Source: Acanthochlamys bracteata
Lineage: Eukaryota; Streptophyta; Magnoliopsida; Pandanales; Velloziaceae
Assembly (NCBI GenBank): GCA_019914995.1
Contig: CM034135.1
Coordinates: forward strand, 4,156,501-4,220,500
Direction: 5' to 3'
DNA length: 64,000 nucleotides
This document shows, in pieces, positions 13,474 through 23,009 of this stretch. The notes beneath the pieces are model-generated. The model made no database searches. It had not been told where the DNA came from and worked only from the letters and a program-made list of their open reading frames with translations. The stretch's first letter is position 1, and each line of letters starts with the position of its first letter. The position numbers and the translations under genes were made by a program.

Positions 13474-13505
13474 GTGGACCGTCCGATCAAGATCGGACGG
13501 TCCAC
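13474..13505. repeat. Perfect 15-bp inverted repeat in the left terminus
   Basis: GTGGACCGTCCGATC, two bases, then its exact reverse complement. The palindrome starts 54 bases from the element end. The right end has the same structure at 21711-21742 with one mismatch. It could be a transposase or host-factor site, or a cruciform; function is unknown. Confidence 0.85.
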
Positions 13506-13867
13506 AGCGCACACGCGCGATTAACATCACGCGAGGGTATTTTCGTAATCTCCTTCGTAAAATCAATCTGTTCGGGCGCTGCTTTCTTCTTTTCTTCTCT
13601 TCTTCCGCGAGCTCGGCGCTCCCTCCCGCGAGCGCGAGCGCGAGCGCGATCCCTCCCGGCCGCCTTCGTCCCTCCCGGCGAAGGTTCGCTTCTCCTTCAT
13701 CTCTTTTCCCTTTTCTAATCACTCTCTTTTCCCTTCCGTTCCCGTTTCAAACCGTAGCATTTCGTTCGTCGTCGGCCGAGCGTTCGATCGCCGCCGACGA
13801 ACGAGATTAGGGTTAACCAAGCTTGAATTTCTCTTGTCCTCCTTCTTCTATGCCTTCTATCTTGTTT

Positions 13868-14400
13868 ATTTTCAGGATTCGCCGCAGTTCGTCGGCCGTC
13901 TTTCGTTGCGGCCAGAGTGTTCGAACGCCGGCCACGAATCGAAATTCAGGTAGCTTTTTGGACCTTTTTTTGTTGCAGTGTTGTGATTTTACCGTTTTAA
14001 AGTTTTTAAAATCTTTTAACATCATCAAATTCGCCTACTGCAGATTTTTGCGGCCGGAGAGCTTCACTTGCGGCCGATAGCTTTGTAAATACACTGGTAT
14101 GTGTATTTTGTTTTAATTTCATGCTGTGTTGTGTGTGAATGTGAAGACAATTTTGATGTGGCATATCTCCGTTTTTAGCTATGCATAATTGATTAATGCT
14201 ATTGGAACAATTTGATAATAACTATGCTTGTTATTTGGTTTCAATTTTGTTGATTGATGTGTTTAAATTGTTTGTAGGTTTGTGGAGCTTGCTGGAAATG
14301 CAGCAAGGGACAATAGCAATGACAACAAGACATCATGAGACAACAACAAGCATAGAAGAGACAACACCAGCAAGAGACAACAACAAGAACAGCAACAGAT
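13868..14400 (+). other. Possible spliced non-transposase transcript in the left arm (mirrored in the right arm)
   Basis: Well-formed splice signals follow the CpG-rich block: TTTTCAG before 13876, AATTCAG|GTAGC at about 13949, CTGCAG before 14044, ACACTG|GTATGTG at about 14097, and TTTGTAG before 14278. Joining the first two exons leaves an open frame across the junction that repeats R-rich CGGCC-coded segments and stops near 14088. This may be a captured host leader or a TIR-driven non-coding RNA. No known protein was recognised. Confidence 0.3.
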
Positions 14401-15214
14401 AACACCTGCAAGAGATAACAATTAGGAACTGGATTGTAGCCAAGCCCACATCTGCTGGAGATGTACACATTGCTGCATTACTTCCCAATAGAGACGATTT
14501 ATATTTAGTAGTTTAGGATTATTGGATGTAATGCTTTTCACTTTACAATGTATTCTGAACTAGTTATGCAAACGTGTAATCAAATCTTAATTCTTTTGGT
14601 TAATGAAATCAGAAAAAATTCCAGCAAGTTGTCCAGTTATGTGAATGTGAATGTGAATGAAATCTTTTGGTTAATGAAATCTTAATTCTTTTGGTTAATG
14701 ATGTTGCAATGCCATGTGAATGTGAATGTCAGTTGTCCAGTTATATGAATGTGAATGTGATGATGTTGTGAATTCCAGCCAGCTATGCTTGCAAAACTCA
14801 CCTGAGCATCAGAAGATGATAATCATTCACATAATTTCCACATTACATGATTATCATCTTCTGATGATTCCACATTCACATTCACATAACATTCACAAGT
14901 TTGACAGACCAGTGAGCAAAGAGCTAGCAAAGCTCACTGCAAGGAGACCAGTGAGGCAGTGAGCTATGCTAGCTCACAGGTGAACTTCTTCTCCCTTGGC
15001 ATTGCCTTTCCCAACTCCTAGCTCAGGTCTCCTGACCAGTGAGCTTGTAGATGTTGGAGTTATGCTTGCAATATGCTGGACAACTCTTGAATTCCTTTGA
15101 ATTCCTGGTCTCCTGACCAACTGCCTCACTGGTTGGCATACCAGTGAGGTTTGCTAGCTCACCGTCACCGCCCGGTGTTTCCGGCCGGCCGATGAGGCGC
15201 TGCAATGAAGCTTT

Positions 15215-16140
15215 TTTTTGCTCTTAACAAATTGCTGACAATGCGGCTTAAATCAATGAACATGCCAATTTCTTTTATCTTTTACAATGCAACTTGAAAA
15301 AAAATTTTTTTTTAACATATTGAGCTTTGCTAGATCACTGGTTGGCATACCAGTGAGCTAACAAAACTCACCGGTCACCGCCTGAGCCCGCCATCAGCTC
15401 ATCATTGCTTGACAATGAGCTCACTTCCGTTTCCGGCCGCGAGCTCACGGTCTCTGTGAGTGAGTGGCACTTTTTTTTTTTTCTTTTTAAAAATTGCTGA
15501 CAATGCAGCTTAAATCAATTGAACATGCCAATTTCTTTTATCTTTTACAATGCAACTTGAAAAAAAAAATTTTTTTTTTAACATATTGAGCTTTGCTAGC
15601 TCACTGGTTGGCATACCAGTGAGCTAACAAGCTCACTAGTTGGCATACCAGTGAGCTAACAAGCTCATCGGTCACCGCTATCGAGCCGCCACCGAGCTCA
15701 TCGTTATTGCACGAAAGAGCTCACCGCTCCGACCGGCGAGTGAGCTGGCACTTTTTTTTTTCTTGCTCTTAACAGCTGCTTGACAATGCAGCTTAAATCA
15801 ATTGAACATGCCAATTTCTTTTATCTTTTACAATGCAACTTGAAAAAAAAAATTTTTTTTTTAACATATTGAGGTTTGCTAGCTCACTTGGTCACTGCCT
15901 CTCGAGCTCATCATTTTTACGATGAAGTGAGCTCACTGTTTCCTACGTGAGTGAGTGGTGGCACTTTTTTTTTTTTTTTTTGCTCTTAACAGCTGCTTGA
16001 CAATGCAGCTTAAATCAATTGAACATGCCAATTTTTTTTATCTTTTACAATGCAACTTGAAAAAAAAAATTTTTTTTTTTAACATATTGAGCTTTGCTAG
16101 CTCACTGGTCACTGACCTCTGAGCTCACTGGTATGCCAAC
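15215..16140. repeat. Four tandem units in the left inner arm
   Basis: Four copies of a unit of about 220-285 bp begin near 15220, 15483, 15768 and 15985. Each has a poly-T run, GCTCTTAAC, GCAGCTTAAATCAATTGAAC, ATGCCAATTTCTTTTATC, a poly-A/poly-T hinge and TTGAGCTTTGCTAGCTCACT. The spacers between cores are filled with AGCTCACTGG / CCAGTGAGCT words, some as hairpins such as CTCACTGG..CCAGTGAG. Confidence 0.85.
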
Positions 16141-16314
16141 TTTTTTTCAATTTTTTTTTTTTGTCACTACACGTTTACTATTTCTTGGAGGCACTTTCAC
16201 ATTCATATGAAGACTACATATATACAATATGAGAATTTCCATACAAATCCAAGTGCTTGTCCAAAAACACCAAAACTATAATATAACAGTTGATAGTACA
16301 TACAAATGTAATAG

Positions 16315-18822
16315 CTACTCCAAACGAATAGCTAACTCTTCATCATCACTGTCTTCATCTTCACTTATGTTTTTGTTTTCATCGTCTCTATCAACAGCTG
16401 TCAAGTAAGAAAGTGAAGACAAATATCAATTTCAAATAAGTTTCTCAAAAGAAACATAGTATACTAGGAATCAAAACTAAGCAAATTACTTACTTGCTTT
16501 TTTCTTTCTATTTGGATTTTCAGGACAATTTTTTTTGTCATGCTTAACACCATAGTTGTTACAGTAAGCACATTTCCTACTTGTTTTCGCTTTAGCTCTT
16601 GCAATAGCTTTTTCCAAGCCTCCTTTAATTCTAACACTACTTTTGTGAACATGTCCTTCTTTTTTCCTTCTCTTCGTTTGTGAGATGTTATGATTTAAAA
16701 GTAAAACTTGAGAAGCATCATTTGAGGCCGGTAAGCTCTCATTTACATTTCCTGTATCATCAACTGAAATATTCTCCGGATCATTAGTCTTTCTTACTTC
16801 CTTGAACCTTTGTGATAATTCTTGTGATGCTTGCAACATTATTTGGTATCCCTCTTCGGTTTCAGCCTCTTCATAAATCAATTGACTGTAAACCATTTGA
16901 AGTTGAGTAGTTCTCAATAACTCAGACTTCCCATGGCAACTTATTGCTGCAGCATCATACTTTCCTCTATATTTGTTAGCTCCTTTCATCCACCTTTTAA
17001 GAACAAATTGACTTGGGAGCTCTATATCACGACTCTGAAAAACTTTTATAAGGTGCCCACAAGGAATCCCCAAAAATTCAAATAACTTGCATTCACAGTT
17101 ACCTTCCTTTGTAGCTGAATTGAACTTTACCTTCCACATACGGTTATCGCCTTCTATTCGTGACTTATAAATATAAGTCATACAACCATCACTAGTTTTT
17201 TCATCATCATACAAGACATACTCAAGTTGAGCTTTCTCATATTCTTTTTTGAATCTGTCGTATACATTTCTTGTAGACACTTTTGCTGCACTTTTCAAAA
17301 GAAATGCACTACTATCGACGATGCGGCAAGAGTGTTCACTAGTATAATCCTCTTTTTTCTCTCTTTCAATAAGTTGTCTCAAACACTTCTCATTCTTCAA
17401 TACAAACTCTCGAAGAGTGGTAGTTGGTTGAAAAAAATTCTTATAAATAGCATTCATACTTTCGGCACGTGAAGTAGTGTTCATGCCGGCATAAAAGGTA
17501 TCCAAGTGATAAATCGGTGCCCATTTGTCTCGAATTTCATATATTCCCTTTAGCCATTCATTCTTCTCTAATCCGTATGCGCACATCAATTCCTCCCATC
17601 TCATTTCAAATGTGTTAGGAATATATGTTTCCCGAATACAAGACTTGATATCTTTCTTGAATTTTGACTTCTTAAAGTAAACATGTGAAAGTTTTTCGGC
17701 AAATTTTTTCATAATATTCCACAAGCAAAATTTATGTCTTGTAGTTGGAAATACCTTCGCGACAGCTGCAGTCATAGCTCTGTCTTGATCTGTCATGATT
17801 GAAAATGGGGCGCGGCTACCCATAGCCGCAAGCCATGTCTCAAAAAGCCAATGAAATGATTCCTCTGTCTCATCCAGAAGTAGTGCGCAACCAAACTGGA
17901 TTGACTGCATGTGGTGGTTAACTCCAGTAAATGGAGCAAATGGCATATCATATATATTCTTACGGTAGGTTGTATCGAAGAACACGACGTCCCCAAAATA
18001 CTGATACTGAGTACGTGATCGACCATCGACCCAAAAAAAATTTGTTGCCCTTGCTTCATTGTCAATCTGTATTGCATAGAAAAAATTCGGATCTTCTATA
18101 TTCTTCTTCTTAAAATAGTTCAACATTGCCGTAGCATCTCCGCTAATAGATTTCTTATACTCTTTCGAACGACACAAGTGGTTCCAACAATCTCTATCAT
18201 CAAAACCATTTTGTGGTCCGTCAAGTATATCAACAACTTTATTTACGGGTAAGCTTTCATCCCGAAAAGAGTCAATCAAACTCTTAGCTGCAACTGGTAA
18301 ATTTTTACAGACGGGCATGCACATTCTTTTTGTGGGACTAACAAAATGATGATTGTGATTGCCTTCGTAACCTACCACTTTCCATAATTCAGAACCTTCT
18401 TTTTTCATCCTTATATTTGCAGGACACCCACATTTCACTGTACTTGTATTTTTTCTCTTCTTTCCTTCTTTTTCAGATCCCTCGTCTATTTTTTGTGATC
18501 GATGGCCTCTATGACTACCAAAACGATCACATGTCATTTGACATACACTCACTTCAATTGAGTTCAAAATTCTTTTATGATTCGTCCGAGTAACGGTGCT
18601 AAATCCCAATGCTTTTCCGTAATTTATATAAAATTGTTTTCCAGCTTCAAGGTTCTCAAAAGTCATCCCTAGACATAGCGTTGCAAGAGAAGAAGAAGAG
18701 GCTTCGAAACCTATAAATTCCAAGAAAAAAATAACAAAATTAAATGACACCGTTGTTTTAAGCTATTTGATTTTTGTGAATTTTATGCCTTGAAGGAAAA
18801 TACCTGTCAAGTCTTGTGCCAT
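16315..18822 (-). CDS. FAR1/FHY3-type Mutator transposase (three exons, intact)
   Basis: The exons are 18822-18804 (MAQDLT), 18710-16494 and 16397-16315, giving 772 aa. Both introns are GT-AG and under 100 nt, with matching phases. The first supplies a better start than the unspliced ATG at 18750, which would translate intron sequence. The second removes an early stop and adds an acidic tail (DEDSDDEELAIRLE). Domains: a FAR1/WRKY-GCM1 zinc finger at about residues 23-130 (CQMTCDRFG, CGCPANIRM, NHNHHF); a MULE transposase core with Asp252 (FFDTTY), Asp314 (MTDQDRA) and a Glu near 379 (RWEEL) as likely catalytic residues; a SWIM finger at 545-559 (CECKLF...PCGH); and a CX2CX6HX4C knuckle at 720-735 after a KRRKK basic run. 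It would cut and paste this element in the nucleus. Domesticated FAR1-related genes share this fold, but the flanking inverted arms argue for a transposase. Confidence 0.92.
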
Positions 18823-19189
18823 AGCAAGAAGAAGAAGAAGAAAAGAGGGATCAAATAATAGCAAGAATTTTTTGTGCAAAGTGGAAATAGAGAAGCAGTG
18901 CTGTAAACAGAGAAGAAAACAGAGGAGAACTCCCGCCTACATACCATTTCATTTCCCGCCAGAGAACACATAACAACTAAAATAACCATATTGCCCTCAA
19001 TATATTTTGTTCACTTACTTGAACGCATACACTGGTTTTCGGCAGGAGAACAGTGAGCTCACTGGCTGGAAACCAGTGAGCTCACTAATCAGCTGACCAG
19101 TGAGCTCCCTAGCTCACTGGTTGGAGCTCACTGGTTAGCAGTTAATTGAACTAGCAAAACTCAATGTGTATAAATAAAACAGATTTCTT

Positions 19190-19945
19190 AACTTGCACTG
19201 TAAAAAAAAGAAAAAAATCAAATTGGTGCGTTCAATCTGTTTTAAGCTTCAGTGGCAGCTGACCAGTGAGCTTGGTATGCCAACCAATGAGCTAGCAAAG
19301 CTCAATATGTTAAAAAAAATTTTTTTTTTTCAAGTTGAATTGTAAAAGATAAAAGAAATTGGCATGTTCAATTGATTTAAGCTGCATTGTCAAGCAGCTG
19401 TTAAGAGCAAGAAAAAAAAAAATGCCCGCTCACTCGCCGGAGACCGGTGAGCTCGCCGGCCGGAAACCAGTGAGCTCACTGTCAGGTAAACAGTGAGCTC
19501 AGTGGCAGCTCAGAGGGAGGTGACCAGTGAGCTTGTTAGCTCACTGGTATGCGAGCCAGTGAGCTAGCAAAGCTCAATATGTTAAAAAAAAAATTTTTTT
19601 TTCAAGTTGCATTGTAAAAGATAAAAGAAATTGGCATGTTCAATTGATTTAAGCTGCATTGTCAAGCAGCTGTTAAGAGCAAAAAAAAAAAAGTGCCAAC
19701 TCACTCGCGTAGGAAACCGGTGAGCTCACTTTGTCGGTAACGATGAGCTCGATGGCGGCTCGTAGGGTGACGGTGAGCTTGTTAGCTCACCGTCGATGGC
19801 AACGGTGAGCTAGCAAAGCTCAATATGTTAAAAAGAATTTTTTTTTTCAAGTTGCATTGTAAAAGATAAAAAAAAATGGCATGTTCAATTGATTTAAGCT
19901 GCATTGTCAAGCAGCTGTTAAGAGCAAGAAAAAAAAAAAGCTTCA
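19190..19945. repeat. Tandem units in the right inner arm
   Basis: Inverted counterparts of the left-arm units. Three clear cores lie near 19333-19412, 19600-19681 and 19846-19927, and a degenerate one near 19190-19255. The arms therefore differ in spacing and degree of decay, as expected of units that gain and lose copies by slippage or unequal exchange. Confidence 0.75.
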
Positions 19946-21710
19946 GTGCCAGCTCACTCGCCGGCCGGAAACCACTGGTCAGGAGACCAGTGAGTTAGCA
20001 AACCTCACTGGTATGCCAACCAATGAGGCAGTTGGTCAGGAGACCAGGAATTCAAAGGAATTCAAGAGTTGTCCAGCATATTGCAAGCATAACTCCAACA
20101 TCTACAAGCTCACTGGTCAGGAGACCTGAGCTAGGAGTTGGGAAAGGCAATGCCAAGGGAGAAGAAGTTCACCTGTGAGCTAGCATAGCTCACTGCCTCA
20201 CTGGTCTTTCCCAACTCTTTTGCAAGCATAACTTCCACATCTACATTCACATAATTTCCACATTACATGACTATCATCTTCTGATGATTTCACATTCACA
20301 TTCACATAACATTCACAAGTTTGACAGACCAGTGAGCAGAGAGCTAGCAAAGCTCACTGCAAGGAGACCAGTGAGGCAGTGAGCTATGCTAGCTCACAAG
20401 TGAAATGCTCTTCCATTGGCATTTGCCTTCCCAACTGGATGCTCAGGTGAGTTTTGCAAGCATAGCTGGCTGGAATTCACAACATCATCACATTCACATT
20501 CACATAACTGGACAACTGACATTCACATTCACATGGCATTGCAATATCATTAACCAAAAGAATTAAGATTTCATTAACCAAAAAATTTCATTCACATTCA
20601 CATTCACATAACTGGACAACTTGCTGGAATTTTTTCTGATTTCATTAACCAAAAGAATTAAGATTTGATTACACGTTTGCATAACTAGTTCAGAATACAT
20701 TGTAAAGTGAAAAGCATTACATCCAATAACCCTAAACTACTAAATATAAATCGTCTCTATTGGGAAGTAATGCAGCAATGTGTACATCTCCAGCAGATGT
20801 GGGCTTGGTTGCAATCCAGTTCCTAATTGTTATCTCTTGCAGGTGTTGTCTGTTGCTGTTCTTGTTGTTGTCTCTTGCTGGTGTTGTCTCTTCTATGCTT
20901 GTTGTTGTCTCATGATGTCTTGTTGTCATTGCTATTGTCCCTTGCTACATTCCCAGCAAGCTCCACAAACCTACAAACCATTTAAACACATCAATCAATA
21001 AAATTGAAACCAAATAGCAAGCATAGTTATTATCAAATTGCTCCAATAGCATCAATCAATTATGCATAGCTAAAAATGAAGATATGCCACATCAAAATTG
21101 TCATTCACATTCACACACAACACAGCATGAAATTAAAACAAAATACACATACCAGTGCATTTACAAAGCTATCGGCCGCAAGTGAAGCTCTCCGGCCGCA
21201 AAAATCTGCAGTAGGCGAATTTGATGATGTTAAAAGATTTTAAAAACTTTGGAACGGTAAAATCACAACACTGCAACAAAAAAGGGTCCAAGAAGCTACC
21301 TGAATTTCGATTCGTGGCCGGCGTTCGAACGCTCTGGCCGCAACGAAGGACGGCCGACGAACTGCGGCGAATCCTGAAAATGAACAAGATAGAAGGCATA
21401 CAAGAAGGAGGACAAGAGAAATTCAAGCTTGGTTAGCCCTAATCTCGTTCGTCGGCGGCGATCGAACGCTCGGCCGACGACGAACAAAATGCTACGGTTT
21501 GAAACGGGAACGGAAGGGAAAAGAGAGTGATTAGAGAAGGGAAAAGAGATGAAGGAGAAGCGAACCTGCGCCGGGGGGGACGAAGGCGGCCTGGAGGGAT
21601 CGCGCTCGCGGAAGAAGAGAAGAAAAGAAGAAAGCAGCGCCCGAACGGATCGATTTTACGAAGGAGATTACGAAAATGCCCTCGCATGATGTTAATCGCG
21701 CGTGTGCTCT

Positions 21711-21742
21711 GTGGACCGTCCGATCTTGATCGGATGGTCCAC
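21711..21742. repeat. 15-bp inverted repeat in the right terminus (one mismatch)
   Basis: GTGGACCGTCCGATC, TT, then GATCGGATGGTCCAC. This is the partner of the palindrome at 13474-13505, with a single C-to-T change. Confidence 0.8.
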
Positions 21743-21810
21743 AACGTGATCTGCGCGGATCTGCGCAGTAAACCCGATCTGTGCAAATCCGAACCCATAT
21801 ATATATATAT

Positions 21811-22638
21811 GATAGAAGTGTTGAAAAATACAACACCTTAGAAGTTAACCAAAATAAGACATCCGAAAGGGTCTGGTCCATACACTAGAAAGTTCAATTT
21901 AACCAAAAAATTTAAACCAATGGGTTATAGAACTCTATAATAGATTAACCCTATTCTCATCTTATTTTTATTCAATATATGACTAATTTACTCACTCGTA
22001 ATCCAATAATCTCCTACTCAAAAGTGAGCCATTCATATTTCTCTTTATTCGAGCACCTATCGTGCACCAAGTACGTTGATCACTCATAATTTCAGTCATA
22101 ATTTCTCTTTATCCTAAGCATCGTTACTACACATCAAGAACCAGCCATCAGAGCCCAACTTGTTCCGAATCCTTATTCATATATTGCGAAAGTCCATTTG
22201 AGTCACACTGCTTTTAATCTGCTCATTGAACTACCAGTTAGAACTATAATATACACTGTTCGCATCGTATGCGCACCATCTGCGCAACTAAGAGCCAACT
22301 ATCAGAGCTTAACTTGCTCCGAATTCTCGCTCACATATTGCAGAAGCTTTATATGAATCATGTTGCTTTTAACCTACTTATCTACTATCAACGAGAGCTA
22401 TTACGTGCATCAAACTCGACAGCCAAATCATCGGCTTTAATACCATTTTCCGGAACAGATATGATACTGAAAAAGTTAACCAAGATAAAACATTCGAAGG
22501 GTCCGGTCTATACACTAGAAAGCTCAATTCAATCTAAAAAATTAAGCTAATGGGTTATGAAACTCTCTGTAGATTAACTCTCTTCTCATCTTATTTTTAT
22601 TCAATATATAATTAATATACTCCCTTTTAACGCAACAA
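21811..22638 (-). mobile_element. TRIM-like miniature LTR retrotransposon
   Basis: Two direct repeats lie at about 21811-22009 and 22450-22638; both contain CACTAGAAAG, AATGGGTTAT and CTTATTTTTATTCAATATAT. The space between them is only about 440 bp and non-coding. Read on the minus strand, TGGTATTAAAGCC near 22436-22450 resembles an initiator-Met tRNA primer site (TGGTATCAGAGC). A GAGTAGGAGA purine tract lies next to the distal repeat near 22006-22020. No gag or pol is present. The left repeat begins directly at the (AT)n flank of the MULE. Boundaries are approximate. Confidence 0.55.
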
Positions 22639-22660
22639 GAAACACATGGTGCCCTTTAGA

Positions 22661-23009
22661 CACATGGTGCATATGCCGGTCAAAAGTGATCGGTGAGATC
22701 TAAATTCAATCTTCACCGTCAAATATGGAGAACCATGAGTTGAAAATATTTCATAGAATTTTAACTCAATTGGAATACGAATTGACTTTTATCGGAGTTC
22801 TTGATCAAAATAACACAATAAATTAAAATTGACAATATATATATATTTTTTATTTTTATATTATTTTGATATGGAGTTATAATAAAGATCGGTTTATATT
22901 TTGATTGAGATAAAAATTTTTCAGCGTATTTTCAACTCATGATACGCTACGATAGAGATTACAATTATAGATCTCGCCGACCAATTTTGACTGGTATATG
23001 CACCATGTG
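22661..23009. mobile_element. Foldback MITE, family F, copy 3
   Basis: The terminal inverted repeats CACATGGTGCATATGCC and GGTATATGCACCATGTG enclose mirrored arms (GATCGGTGAGATCTA / TAGATCTCGCCGACC) and an AT-rich centre. The internal arm sequence (TTCACCG, GAGAACCATGAGTTGA) matches the copies at 8583 and 13045, but the outer ends differ. Confidence 0.75.

Larger units (their letters stand above)
13420..16140 (+). repeat. Left inverted arm (long TIR) of the MULE
   Basis: From outside inward: the terminal sequence, a 32-bp palindrome, a GC-rich CpG-dense region (13510-13830) ending in a telobox-like TTAGGGTT, intron/exon-like blocks to about 14500, TGTGAATG microsatellite-like repeats (14635-14890), then the AGCTCACTGG motif field and tandem units. 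Compared with the right arm it carries about 33 extra bases in the GCGAGC-rich run near 13610-13650. Confidence 0.85.
13420..21796 (-). mobile_element. Complete Mutator-like (MULE) transposon with FAR1-type transposase and very long inverted arms
   Basis: The outer ends are exact inverted copies: GGGTTCGGATTTGCACAGAT starts at 13420 and its reverse complement ends at 21796. The mirror symmetry continues inward for about 2.7 kb per arm. Between the arms is one minus-strand gene for a FAR1/MULE transposase with no internal stop. Both outer ends abut (AT)n (13402-13419 and 21797-21810). That is consistent with the 9-11 bp target duplication of MULEs, but an AT repeat cannot prove it. The element is about 8.4 kb. 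High arm similarity and an intact gene suggest recent insertion and possibly current activity; that is inference. Confidence 0.88.
19020..21796 (-). repeat. Right inverted arm (long TIR) of the MULE
   Basis: Mirrors 13420-16140. The microsatellite-like CATTCACATTCACAT run (about 20460-20620), the exon-like blocks and the CpG-rich region recur in reverse order. The first 1-1.5 kb from the end is nearly identical to the left arm apart from the indel near 21605 and scattered substitutions. Confidence 0.85.

Noticed and set aside
13312-13810. Several overlapping open frames across the MULE left end
   Set aside because: They cross the transposon boundary and the (AT)n tract and come from GC-rich low-stop sequence; no family was recognised.
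15000-16140. CRISPR-like repeat and spacer pattern in the MULE arms
   Set aside because: Plant nuclear context; units are variable in length with poly-A/T runs and no constant spacer size.
17227-18113. Short frames inside the transposase gene on either strand
   Set aside because: Shadows of the intact FAR1-type transposase frame.
22269-22550. 93-codon open frame
   Set aside because: It lies across the internal region and right repeat of the TRIM-like element and has no domain.
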